In this document: positions 1 to 6,694 of the stretch, one piece after another | How positions within the stretch are numbered: the first letter of the stretch is position 1 | Layout of the letters: each line of letters begins with the position of its first letter | Source: Candidatus Aminicenantota bacterium | GTDB lineage: Bacteria; Acidobacteriota; Aminicenantia; UBA2199 | Assembly: GCA_030639705.1 (NCBI GenBank) | Contig: DAOWKX010000262.1 | Location: 1 to 7,012 of the forward strand | Reading direction: 5' to 3' | Length of the DNA stretch: 7,012 nt | Position numbers and translations under genes: made by a program | Notes under the pieces: generated by a model | The model's database searches: none | Told to the model about the DNA's origin: nothing | What the model saw: the letters and a program-made list of their open reading frames with translations, nothing else

Positions 1-18
1 AACCTAAGAGAGGATTAT

Positions 19-663
19 GTGGAGCGAAATAAAGTATTCAGTTGTTTCCCAAAAATCGGTAGTGATGAAGTCGGTAAGGGGGATTTTTTTGGTCCTTTGA
101 TCGTTTGTGCGGTTTATGTCGAAAACCCCGAACAGATGGAAGACTTAAATGCCAGAGATTCAAAATCCATCAGTGATTACCGGGTAAAATTGATGGCCCC
201 TCAATTGATGCGCCATTTTCTTTATTCTCTGGTGAAAATTTCTCCGGAAAAATATAATGAATTGTACACTAGATTCAAAAATATCAATGTCATTCTGGGC
301 TGGGCTCATGCCCAGGCTGTGAAGAATCTGCTCGAAAAAAAGGTGAAGCCCAAAGTCATTTTAGTTGATAAATTTGGGCCTGAGTTCAGAGTTTTAAAAC
401 ATTTTGATGATAAAAGCATACATGAAAAAACAGTTTTTTTAACCAATGCTGAAATGGATTTAGCGGTCGCTTCGGCATCCATTATTGCCCGGAATGTGTT
501 TTTAAACGAGATTCATAAATTGAAAGAGGAAGCCGGTCTGGATATTCCCCTGGGAGCCAGCAGAATGGTTGATGCGGCAGCCCGGAAGTTATCTCAGAAG
601 ATTGGGAGAGCAAATTTATCCCGGTTTGTTAAGACCCATTTTAAAAACTATTCCAGATTGTAA
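19..663 (+). CDS. rnhC: Ribonuclease HIII (RNase H type 2 family), catalytic domain
   Basis: Endonuclease that cuts the RNA strand of RNA-DNA hybrids in the cytoplasm, removing primers, R-loops and misincorporated ribonucleotides. The 214-residue product opens with the family signature IGSDEVGKGDFFGP (13-26), followed by the HIII hallmark LGWAHAQAVKNLL (93-105), a VDKF motif (116-119) and AEMDLAVASASIIAR (144-158). D16, E17, D117 and E145 probably form the DEDE active site described for RNase HIII. The start is GTG at 19, with an AGAGG-type ribosome binding site at about 9-13. However, the frame is open back to base 1 (NLREDY), so a longer protein starting outside the window is possible. Family members are usually about 300 residues, with an N-terminal TBP-like substrate-binding domain that is not visible here. 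The gene converges on the minus-strand operon with a gap of only 26 bases. Identity is confident; the start is uncertain. Confidence 0.88.
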   Translation: MERNKVFSCFPKIGSDEVGKGDFFGPLIVCAVYVENPEQMEDLNARDSKSISDYRVKLMAPQLMRHFLYSLVKISPEKYNELYTRFKNINVILGWAHAQAVKNLLEKKVKPKVILVDKFGPEFRVLKHFDDKSIHEKTVFLTNAEMDLAVASASIIARNVFLNEIHKLKEEAGLDIPLGASRMVDAAARKLSQKIGRANLSRFVKTHFKNYSRL

Positions 664-689
664 CCTATTTCATTATGGGATACTGGCGT

Positions 690-797
690 CTATTTCTTTT
701 TTTTCTTAAAGAAATAAAACAGAGACAGGAAAATTGTCAGCGGGATAAATATCGACACAACCAGTTTATAGAAGCGAATATCCTGTAATATCTCCAT
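690..797 (-). CDS. Predicted 35-residue single-pass membrane microprotein
   Basis: Not recognised as a known family. The frame starts with ATG at 797..795, on the base directly after the TGA stop (800..798) of the zinc-ribbon membrane protein gene, and ends with TAG at 692..690. The peptide is a short polar N-terminus (MEILQDIRFYK), an uninterrupted hydrophobic stretch of about 19 residues (12-30), then five lysines and the stop. That is the shape of a single membrane helix with a positively charged cytoplasmic tail, which predicts the N-terminus outside. No Shine-Dalgarno sequence sits at the right distance, so translation would depend on re-initiation by ribosomes finishing the upstream gene (TGAATG junction). 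It is too short for usual gene calling. The adjacency and clean helix-plus-lysine layout favour a real gene, but the lysine run comes from a T-rich stretch and chance is not excluded. Confidence 0.45.
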   Translation of the reverse strand: MEILQDIRFYKLVVSIFIPLTIFLSLFYFFKKKKK

Positions 798-1529
798 TCA
801 GGATTTTATCTTAAATCGGATTCCTCCGAAGAAAAATGAGATGAAGTTGTAGATTCCCGTGACAATAACAGAGAAAAATGCCAACAGGATAAAACCACTG
901 ATTCCACCCATGGCCGCAAAGATCAAACCGCCCTGAATTTTTCCCCTGGTTTCTTGAAGCATGATGGGAAACTGGAAAATAAAATCTCCAAATATATCAA
1001 AAATTCCAAATGTGGCACCCAGGAGGACACCTAAAATTAAACCCAATCCCCCGAAAAAAAAGATCATGGGCACCAGTTTTATTGATTTTATAAGTATTTC
1101 GGATTTGGCTTTCAGGGATGTGACAGTTTCGGTTTTTTTTGGTTCTTTCTGATTGGCCCCGCATATGTGGCAATAGACTGAATGAGGTGAAATTTTTGAT
1201 TTACAGACCTTACAAATAACAAATTCCGTACTATCATCTATAAGAATCTGTTTCTCCTTGCGATCAACCATCACCGTGTCACCCTCGGAAAGTTGCTGGG
1301 TTTGAAGTGCTTCTTCCGGATACGGATTGTCTTCTTTCCATTCAGAATCACGATAATTATACCATTTGCCGGATTTTCCGCCGATCATCCAGTAATTCCC
1401 GCTGTCGTCGGTAAGCATGATCTCTTTTAACTTCTTTTTCATAACTGTGGCATCGATTTCGCCTTTATCCAGTTGGGATTTCAGTTCGAGATACTTGGCT
1501 TCTGCTTCTTTAAATTTATCTATATCCAT
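798..1529 (-). CDS. Zinc-ribbon membrane protein with N-terminal helical and WxxG/W-rich module
   Basis: Function unknown; no named family is assigned. The 243-residue product has four visible parts. Residues 3-38 are a charged helical segment rich in Lys and Glu. Residues 41-70 form an aromatic module (DDSGNYWMIG, then SGKWYNY, then W64), a layout I associate with small beta modules in zinc-ribbon proteins of other bacteria. Residues 106-123 are a zinc ribbon with C106, C109, C120 and C123 (CxxC, ten residues, CxxC). Residues about 152-235 hold two or three hydrophobic, glycine-rich membrane segments. There is no signal peptide, so the zinc ribbon is probably cytoplasmic. An in-frame ATG lies at 1571, but the start at 1529 is chosen because GGAGGT lies seven bases before it. 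The gene overlaps the last 14 bases of folC, and its ribosome site is inside folC, so the two are probably translationally coupled. Confidence 0.8.
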   Translation of the reverse strand: MDIDKFKEAEAKYLELKSQLDKGEIDATVMKKKLKEIMLTDDSGNYWMIGGKSGKWYNYRDSEWKEDNPYPEEALQTQQLSEGDTVMVDRKEKQILIDDSTEFVICKVCKSKISPHSVYCHICGANQKEPKKTETVTSLKAKSEILIKSIKLVPMIFFFGGLGLILGVLLGATFGIFDIFGDFIFQFPIMLQETRGKIQGGLIFAAMGGISGFILLAFFSVIVTGIYNFISFFFGGIRFKIKS

Positions 1530-2814
1530 TTTTGACACCTCCAAAAATGATGTTACGCATCTCTCCGACAAGATAGAGGGATCCGGTTATAAGAATATCC
1601 TGTTTAAATTTTTTGGCGATATCCAGTGCTTCTTTAATATTGTGCATGATATGGACCTCTTTTTGATCAAAAAATTTCACCAATGTTTCAGCCGGCAAAG
1701 CTCTTCTTGAAATTGGTTCGGTCAGGATAACTTTGTTAATAAACGGATTTAAGAGAGAGATCATTTTTTTATAATTTTTATCTCTTAACACGCCAAATAT
1801 TAAAGTAAGGTTTTTCAAATTTTTCTGTTCTAAAAATATATTGAGAGCCTTCATGCTTCCCACGTTATGACTGCCATCCAGTATGATTCCAGGAATGGTT
1901 TTGATGATCTCTATTCTCCCGGGTACAAAATTATTGCGGATTCCCCGATAAATTGATGGTTTTGAAATTTGAAACCTATCTCGATTCAGTATTTCAATCA
2001 CTCTTATTGCTGTAGATGCGTTCATGGCTTGATGTTTACCATTCAGTAATAAATTAAAATTATAGGTTTCCAATTTAGTTTTTAAGGTGCATGAATAGCT
2101 GCATTTCTTTTCTTTAACGGTCAGGCCATTTTTTAACGTTATTACTTCATGAAATGGGGCATTCCTCTGGTTTGCAACCTCTTCTATTACTTTTTTAGAT
2201 ATGGAGTGTTGACTGCAACCACATACAATCGGAATATTTTTTTTTATTATTCCGGCTTTCTCAAAAGCAATATCTTTTATTCTTTTCCCCAGAGTTTTGG
2301 TATGATCATAGGAAATATTGGTGATTACCGATACCTCGGGAATAATTGTTGAAGTGGCATCCAGCCGTCCACCCAGTCCCACTTCAAAAATAGCGAAATC
2401 AACTTTTTTTATATAAAAATAATAAAGTGATACTAGAAACAGATGCTCGAAGAATGTAGGTATATTGTCAATTTTATGCTGTTTTATTAGATTGTTTGAT
2501 ATGTGTCTTACGACATCCAAGGATTTTGAGAAATCAGCTTTTGAGATCCATTTTTTATTAATGGTAATACGTTCTCTTATGTCCTGAAGATGGGGTGAGG
2601 TAAAAAGTCCGACCCTGTATTGGGCTGCCTGAAGAATTGAGGTGATAAAATGTGATGTGGATCCTTTTCCATTGGTACCAGCAACCTGAATGAATTTGAT
2701 GGGTTTTAAATTAAATGGGATATGGTCAATGACTTTTTTTATATTATTTAATTCTAATTTAATTCCCTGTTCCTGTATTTTTTTTAGATATAAAATACTC
2801 TCTGAGTAGTTCAT
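1516..2814 (-). CDS. folC: Bifunctional folylpolyglutamate synthase / dihydrofolate synthase
   Basis: ATP-dependent Mur-ligase-family enzyme of folate synthesis. It joins glutamate to dihydropteroate and/or extends the gamma-glutamyl tail of folates, in the cytoplasm. The 432-residue length fits the family. Visible motifs in order: P-loop GTNGKGS (46-52), the folate-binding region with LFTSPHLQDIRERI (70-83), EVGLGGRLDAT (144-154), ISYDHTKTLG (167-176), FEKAGIIK (184-191) with the probable carbamylated lysine K186, LDGSHN (312-317) and GVLRDKNY (341-348) of the C-terminal ligase domain, and a closing TGSLYLVGEMR (410-420). Whether it has both activities cannot be read by eye. It is the third gene of the probable operon, 34 bases after the coiled-coil gene. 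No clear Shine-Dalgarno sequence precedes its ATG, so expression may rely on readthrough of upstream ribosomes. No frameshift or missing catalytic motif is seen. Confidence 0.95.
   Translation of the reverse strand: MNYSESILYLKKIQEQGIKLELNNIKKVIDHIPFNLKPIKFIQVAGTNGKGSTSHFITSILQAAQYRVGLFTSPHLQDIRERITINKKWISKADFSKSLDVVRHISNNLIKQHKIDNIPTFFEHLFLVSLYYFYIKKVDFAIFEVGLGGRLDATSTIIPEVSVITNISYDHTKTLGKRIKDIAFEKAGIIKKNIPIVCGCSQHSISKKVIEEVANQRNAPFHEVITLKNGLTVKEKKCSYSCTLKTKLETYNFNLLLNGKHQAMNASTAIRVIEILNRDRFQISKPSIYRGIRNNFVPGRIEIIKTIPGIILDGSHNVGSMKALNIFLEQKNLKNLTLIFGVLRDKNYKKMISLLNPFINKVILTEPISRRALPAETLVKFFDQKEVHIMHNIKEALDIAKKFKQDILITGSLYLVGEMRNIIFGGVKNGYR
1537..1542 (-). promoter_or_regulatory. Ribosome binding site of the zinc-ribbon membrane protein gene, inside folC
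   Basis: GGAGGT on the minus strand, seven bases before the ATG at 1529..1527. It decides the start against the in-frame ATG at 1571, which has no such site. It lies in the last codons of folC (the Gly-Gly-Val codons), so ribosomes completing folC pass straight over it. Confidence 0.75.
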
Positions 2815-2848
2815 AAAAACAAATCAGGTTGGTTTTGGCTTCTGGTTT

Positions 2849-3079
2849 TTATACTGATGATTTTTCTTCTTCTTCAAATTCGTTTTTTGCTTCCAGAATA
2901 ACACAGGCGCCATCATAGATCTGTCGAACTGCTTTTTTTTGTTCTTGAAGTTGGTTGATTTTTTCTTTTACTCTGGCCAGTTCTTCTTCAATTGATGCGT
3001 CAATTATTTCAATCTTTTTTTTCGCTTCTTTTAGAGTGCTTTCGTAAAATGATTTGTCCTCACTTTTTAATTGTGTCAT
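2849..3079 (-). CDS. Small acidic/basic coiled-coil protein, function unknown
   Basis: A 76-residue protein, not recognised. Almost all of residues 12-75 is predicted helical and highly charged. A heptad-like pattern (EIIDASIEEELARVKEKINQ, then LQEQKKAVRQIY) suggests a coiled coil or helical hairpin, and the tail is strongly acidic (EFEEEE). It has one cysteine (C59), no signal peptide and no membrane segment, so it should be cytoplasmic. The frame extends upstream to 3169, but the start at 3079 is chosen because AAGGAG sits five bases before it and the longer version would overlap the C-terminal domain of the kinase gene by almost 90 bases. Its ribosome site is formed by the last two sense codons of the kinase gene, so the two should be made together. 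A role as partner, regulator or substrate of that kinase is inference from position only. Confidence 0.72.
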   Translation of the reverse strand: MTQLKSEDKSFYESTLKEAKKKIEIIDASIEEELARVKEKINQLQEQKKAVRQIYDGACVILEAKNEFEEEEKSSV

Positions 3080-3081
3080 TT

Positions 3082-6069
3082 TTACTCCTTGTATTTTTTT
3101 ATTGTTATTGGAATTTGTTTCCAGGTTTTTACCCTCACCTTGTCCTTCTTGGCTGGTTTGTATTCCCATTTAGCAATGGAACTGATGATCAGAGAATTGA
3201 TTTCAGCTGAGCTTGATTTTCTAAGCAATTTTATTTTTTCGATGTTTCCATTATGATCGATAAGTATATTAACCAGAAGATTCTGATCTGAAGCGAGGGT
3301 TCTTCGGGTTTTCCGGTGAACCCGGGGTAATGGAGTTGAGATAGCAATGGGTTTGACATCCAATATGCTGGAAGCAACAATTTCTCCCTCAGTTGCAATT
3401 TTCACCGGCGTGGTCCCAGTTTCTTTATTTTGTTTCCCTTCGGGTTTTTTCTCTGTTGTTTCGGATTTTTCCCGGGCTTGATTTTTTTCTTTTTCTATCT
3501 TCTCGGTATCGGATTCTGTCAATTCAGTTGGGGTGATTTTGTCTTCTGAAGACTTCTCGGATTGGGTTTTCTTTATAGCTTGTGAAGTTTGCTTTAATTT
3601 TGGGGTAACTGTAACAGATTCCTTTTTTACAGGTTCCGGTTGAGACGCATTTTCATCGAGGCTTACCGGAACAGTGTCTTCACTTTTCTGGTCCTCAATA
3701 AGTGTATCACTATTATCAGATTGGGTTTCATTTCCCGGGATAATGACCTCGTATGGTTTTTCAATTAATTGGGGATTTGTATCCGTGGTTGTTTCAAGCT
3801 TATTTGATGCTTGAACTGGCTCATTTTTTCTTAATGGTTCTGCTGGCTTGGATTTTGGATCGAAAGAAAGAAAGTAGGTCCCGAGGGCAACAGCTACAAA
3901 TACCATGAATAGGATTCCAAAGAGTAGAAACTTCTTTTTCTTCTTTTCGTCATTTAAATCCTCATCATCATATTCAATGAATGGTAGTTTATTAATTTTT
4001 TTCTCTTTACCAGTCAGCGGCTCCGGTTGGGTTTTCGGTTCCTCGTCAACCGGTTTACCATGTTTTTTTATGGGTTTTGGATCTTCAAAGTCAATTTCAA
4101 TGGTGGGAACAAAATCTTCGCTTTCATCTTGTTCCGGGGTTTCCCGTGCCTTTTTGACTTTCCCTTCAGGCTTTGATTCTGGTTGAATTTTTTGTTCCGG
4201 TTTACTGATTTTCCTGGTGACCTTATAGGGAAGTGGTTTTAAATCAACCTCAATGTTTTCTTTTTTTATTTCATTTTGAAACAAATCATAAAGAAAATGA
4301 GAAATATGTGAAGAAGTGGGTAGATGGTCATAGTTCTTGTGCATATAGGCTTCGAGGTCATTTATCATTTCTGTTGCATTTTGATATCTCGAATCCTTAT
4401 ATTTATTGAGAGATTTTAAAATAATCGCTTCCAGTTCAGGATCAATGTCTTTCTTAATATCACCGGGAGGGATTATTATACCGTTCTGTACTTTCTTCAA
4501 TACTCCCATTTCTGATGAATCAAGGAATAGCTTTTCCCCGGTAATCAGTTCGAAAAATATCACTCCGGCTGAAAAAAGATCAGCCCGATAATCTATGTTT
4601 CTATCTCCCTTGGCCTGTTCGGGTGACATATACAGCAGTTTACCTTTGAGTGCGCCTGAAATGGTCTGGTGTATTTTAATGGATGCTTTGGATACACCGA
4701 AATCAGTTAATTTAACTTCACCACCAAACGAAATCAAAATATTGGGAGGTGAAATATCCCGATGAACAATCTCTAAGTTTCTGCCCTGATTGTCTTTTGC
4801 TGAATGTGCATAACTTAATGCTTCCATCACTTTGATTATTAAATAAATAGCTATTTCCTCTGGAATCCATTTATCTTGTTCTTTCAATTTTTTTAGTATC
4901 AGGCGCAGATCTTTGCCCTGCACATATTCCATGGCTATAAAATAATAATCATCCTTTTTTCCCAGGTCGTAGATTTGAACAATATTGGGATGAGAGAGTT
5001 CTGCTGCTATTTTTGCTTCATCGACGAACATTTCAATATATTTATCATCCTCACCATAACCGGAAAGTATTTTTTTTATGGCAATGACTTTTTCAAAGCC
5101 CTTGACACCCTTTTTCTTTGCTTTGTAAATCTCGGCCATTCCGCCTCGGGCGATCAATCCGAGGATATCATAATCTCCAAGTTCGTCGTCTTTCTTGGCC
5201 GGGGCTTTTACCGGTGGGCTTTCTTCTTTAGACGGTTTTTTTGTAGCTCCGGATTTTTGCTCTGAAGCATCAGCCTCCTTCTCTTTTTTCGTTTCTTCTA
5301 TTTTGGGAGGGGTTTTATGTTTGATTCCCAGTCCTGATAGTGTGTCTTCCAATTTTTTACTGATATCATCTTCAATTTTCTTAAATTTGTTAATATCGGG
5401 CGTTTCCTTTTTGGATTTTCTTAAACTTTCCAGCTCAAGTTCAATTCTTTTCTGTTTATCGATATCAATTTTTTTGACAGCAATCTCTTTTTTTATTTTA
5501 ACTGCTTTCTTATCCTCATCCGGAAATTTGATTTCTTGAGCAGGGATTTTTTCTACTTTTTCAATGATATCTCCAAATAAATCATTGGAGGTAAACTTGC
5601 TTTGTTCGTCGCTACTCTCTTTCACTGCCGGAATTTTTGTGGTGTCGTTTAATGGAACCCGGGTGGCAGGTGCGTTTAACTCCATATCGAAATCTTTATC
5701 CTTGAGATCCAGTAAGTCCATTATTCTTTTCTTAAATGTATTTTTATCCAGTGGCTTTTCAAAAAAATCATCTGCTTTATATTGAGTTAATGCCTGATGC
5801 TTATATTCAATTTCCTTATATATACCGCTTATGATTATAATTTTGGTGTTGGGGGATTTATTTCCGATGTATTGAGATAAATTGAATCCGTGAAATTTAG
5901 GCAGCATTGCAGCTGTTATGACCAAATCATAATTCTTTTTATTCACTAATTCTTTGGCCTTTTCACCTTCATCTGCTGTTTCAATTTCAAAAACCGGAGA
6001 AACCAAGATATCATGGATTAAATCAATTGTTGTAGTATCGTACTCTACCAATAAAACATTCTTCTTCAT
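3082..6069 (-). CDS. Degenerate receiver / Ser-Thr protein kinase / transmembrane / TonB C-terminal domain fusion
   Basis: A 995-residue membrane-anchored Hanks-type protein kinase. Residues 3-120 form a response-regulator receiver fold (LLVEYD, DLVITAAMLPKFHGF, IIISG, DDFFEKP), but the phosphoacceptor position is A53, and the second residue of the acidic pair is Y10; K105 is kept. A charged linker (125-295) follows. The kinase domain (about 300-576) is intact: glycine-rich loop ARGGMAEIY, VAIK-type lysine K332, helix-C E351, HRDISPPN with D438 and N443, DFG at D456, and MSPE. A charged Pro/Glu/Lys stretch leads through five lysines to one membrane helix (714-735), placing the kinase in the cytoplasm. 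Outside are about 170 Lys/Glu/Thr-rich residues and a TonB C-terminal-like domain (about 908-991; LVNILIDHNGNI, AKWEYKPAKK, IPITI). Substrates are unknown. The start at 6069 is favoured over ATGs at 6090 and 6081 because GGAG precedes it by six bases and the promoter's -10 ends one base before 6090. It is the first gene of the probable operon. Confidence 0.93.
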   Translation of the reverse strand: MKKNVLLVEYDTTTIDLIHDILVSPVFEIETADEGEKAKELVNKKNYDLVITAAMLPKFHGFNLSQYIGNKSPNTKIIIISGIYKEIEYKHQALTQYKADDFFEKPLDKNTFKKRIMDLLDLKDKDFDMELNAPATRVPLNDTTKIPAVKESSDEQSKFTSNDLFGDIIEKVEKIPAQEIKFPDEDKKAVKIKKEIAVKKIDIDKQKRIELELESLRKSKKETPDINKFKKIEDDISKKLEDTLSGLGIKHKTPPKIEETKKEKEADASEQKSGATKKPSKEESPPVKAPAKKDDELGDYDILGLIARGGMAEIYKAKKKGVKGFEKVIAIKKILSGYGEDDKYIEMFVDEAKIAAELSHPNIVQIYDLGKKDDYYFIAMEYVQGKDLRLILKKLKEQDKWIPEEIAIYLIIKVMEALSYAHSAKDNQGRNLEIVHRDISPPNILISFGGEVKLTDFGVSKASIKIHQTISGALKGKLLYMSPEQAKGDRNIDYRADLFSAGVIFFELITGEKLFLDSSEMGVLKKVQNGIIIPPGDIKKDIDPELEAIILKSLNKYKDSRYQNATEMINDLEAYMHKNYDHLPTSSHISHFLYDLFQNEIKKENIEVDLKPLPYKVTRKISKPEQKIQPESKPEGKVKKARETPEQDESEDFVPTIEIDFEDPKPIKKHGKPVDEEPKTQPEPLTGKEKKINKLPFIEYDDEDLNDEKKKKKFLLFGILFMVFVAVALGTYFLSFDPKSKPAEPLRKNEPVQASNKLETTTDTNPQLIEKPYEVIIPGNETQSDNSDTLIEDQKSEDTVPVSLDENASQPEPVKKESVTVTPKLKQTSQAIKKTQSEKSSEDKITPTELTESDTEKIEKEKNQAREKSETTEKKPEGKQNKETGTTPVKIATEGEIVASSILDVKPIAISTPLPRVHRKTRRTLASDQNLLVNILIDHNGNIEKIKLLRKSSSAEINSLIISSIAKWEYKPAKKDKVRVKTWKQIPITIKKYKE
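3085..3090 (-). promoter_or_regulatory. Ribosome binding site of the coiled-coil gene, within the kinase stop region
   Basis: AAGGAG on the minus strand, five bases before the ATG at 3079..3077. It is the last two sense codons (Lys-Glu) of the kinase gene, with the TAA stop directly after it. This fixes the start of the 76-residue protein and implies translational coupling. Confidence 0.78.
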
Positions 6070-6075
6070 TTTTAT

Positions 6076-6079
6076 CTCC
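6076..6079 (-). promoter_or_regulatory. Ribosome binding site of the kinase gene
   Basis: GGAG (in context TGGAGA) lies six bases before the ATG at 6069..6067. It supports this methionine as the start, rather than the two in-frame ATGs 12 and 21 bases upstream, neither of which has a recognisable ribosome site. Confidence 0.68.
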
Positions 6080-6091
6080 ATGTTTTTCATA

Positions 6092-6120
6092 ATTATATAT
6101 CATTTAAGATGCTAATTCAA
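6092..6120 (-). promoter_or_regulatory. Sigma70-like promoter of the kinase-folC operon
   Basis: On the minus strand TTGAAT (6120..6115) and TATAAT (6097..6092) are separated by exactly 17 bases, matching the housekeeping consensus in five of six and six of six positions. Transcription would begin near 6085, leaving a leader of about 15 bases that carries the GGAG site. No operator-like palindrome is seen beside it. The region is AT-rich, so chance matches are easier, but the spacing and placement are very good. Confidence 0.6.
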
Positions 6121-6187
6121 ACAACAAACTCCACTGATAACATTATGATAAAGAAAGTATTGATTTTTGAGTAACACTTTCAATCAG
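6098..6187. other. Short intergenic spacer between the four-TM gene and the kinase operon
   Basis: No gene is seen here. Apart from the promoter elements, it holds only a weak minus-strand inverted repeat (GAAAGT ... ACTTTC), just after the stop of the four-TM gene. The repeat has a long AT-rich loop and no following T-run, so it is not a convincing terminator. Readthrough from the upstream gene into the operon remains possible. Confidence 0.4.
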
Positions 6188-6694
6188 TTAGATTACCTTC
6201 ATATGCTTTCTTAAGATCTCCAGTTTACCTCTGGTTTTGATCCCCACTGGCATGAGAATAATCATTAATATTGCTGAAACTAAAAAGATGAATCCGGTTC
6301 TTTCAAAGGGTATTCCCAGCCAGGTAATGATTAGTCCCAGAACGGGAATTATTTCACCACTGGCCAGCAATATGATGTCTATCTTGGTCCACTTGTGCAG
6401 GATCTGGTCAAGTGTATCATTTTCTTTGATAAATCTGGTGGAATAGTATATGGTTTTCCTGATCGATAAAATGGCAATTAAAATGAGAATGATAATGAAG
6501 ATCAATATCCAGTAAATATTCTCTCTCATTGTTTTCTGGATATTGGATTGGATTTTTACAGTGTAGGCCAGTAATGCCAATACAGCTATCGAAATAAGCA
6601 TCATACCGGCAACGAATCTGGGAGTCTTTGTCACTTGTTTGATAAGTTCTCTTTCTTGAATCTCTCTTTTATAGTCTGTGTTCATGGTTTCCAT
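6188..6694 (-). CDS. Four-transmembrane-segment protein of unknown function
   Basis: Not recognised as a named family. The 168-residue product has a charged N-terminal region (1-26, KREIQERELIKQ) and four hydrophobic segments at about 27-46, 60-78, 105-126 and 132-152. A short basic tail (KTRGKLEILRKHMK) follows. With an even number of helices and basic residues at both ends, both termini are probably cytoplasmic. There is no cysteine pair, metal-binding motif or enzyme signature. The longest start, at 6694, has no Shine-Dalgarno sequence. A second in-frame ATG at 6685 (165 residues) fits better if the candidate promoter just upstream is real, because its -10 box would overlap the first ATG. 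The gene runs in the same direction as the kinase operon, 118 bases upstream of it, but the operon has its own promoter, so a functional link is not established. Confidence 0.8.
   Translation of the reverse strand: METMNTDYKREIQERELIKQVTKTPRFVAGMMLISIAVLALLAYTVKIQSNIQKTMRENIYWILIFIIILILIAILSIRKTIYYSTRFIKENDTLDQILHKWTKIDIILLASGEIIPVLGLIITWLGIPFERTGFIFLVSAILMIILMPVGIKTRGKLEILRKHMKVI

Noticed and set aside
656..708. Possible terminator after the RNase gene (CCAG ... CTGG arms, then a T-run)
   Set aside because: The stem is broken by several mismatches and the T-run lies too far from it. The T-run is also explained by the lysine codons of the microprotein on the other strand.
1530..1571. 14-residue N-terminal extension of the zinc-ribbon protein
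   Set aside because: The ATG at 1571 would deepen the overlap with folC and lacks a ribosome site, while the ATG at 1529 has a strong GGAGGT.
3080..3169. 30-residue N-terminal extension of the coiled-coil protein
   Set aside because: It would be translated from inside the TonB-like domain of the kinase gene, and its residues (Gly/Asn/Gln-rich) differ from the helical remainder. The AAGGAG before 3079 decides the start.
3905..5785. Several 60-115-residue plus-strand frames opposite the kinase gene
   Set aside because: They are rich in Ser and Phe, as expected for the antisense of Lys/Glu-rich coding DNA, and have no ribosome sites or domains.
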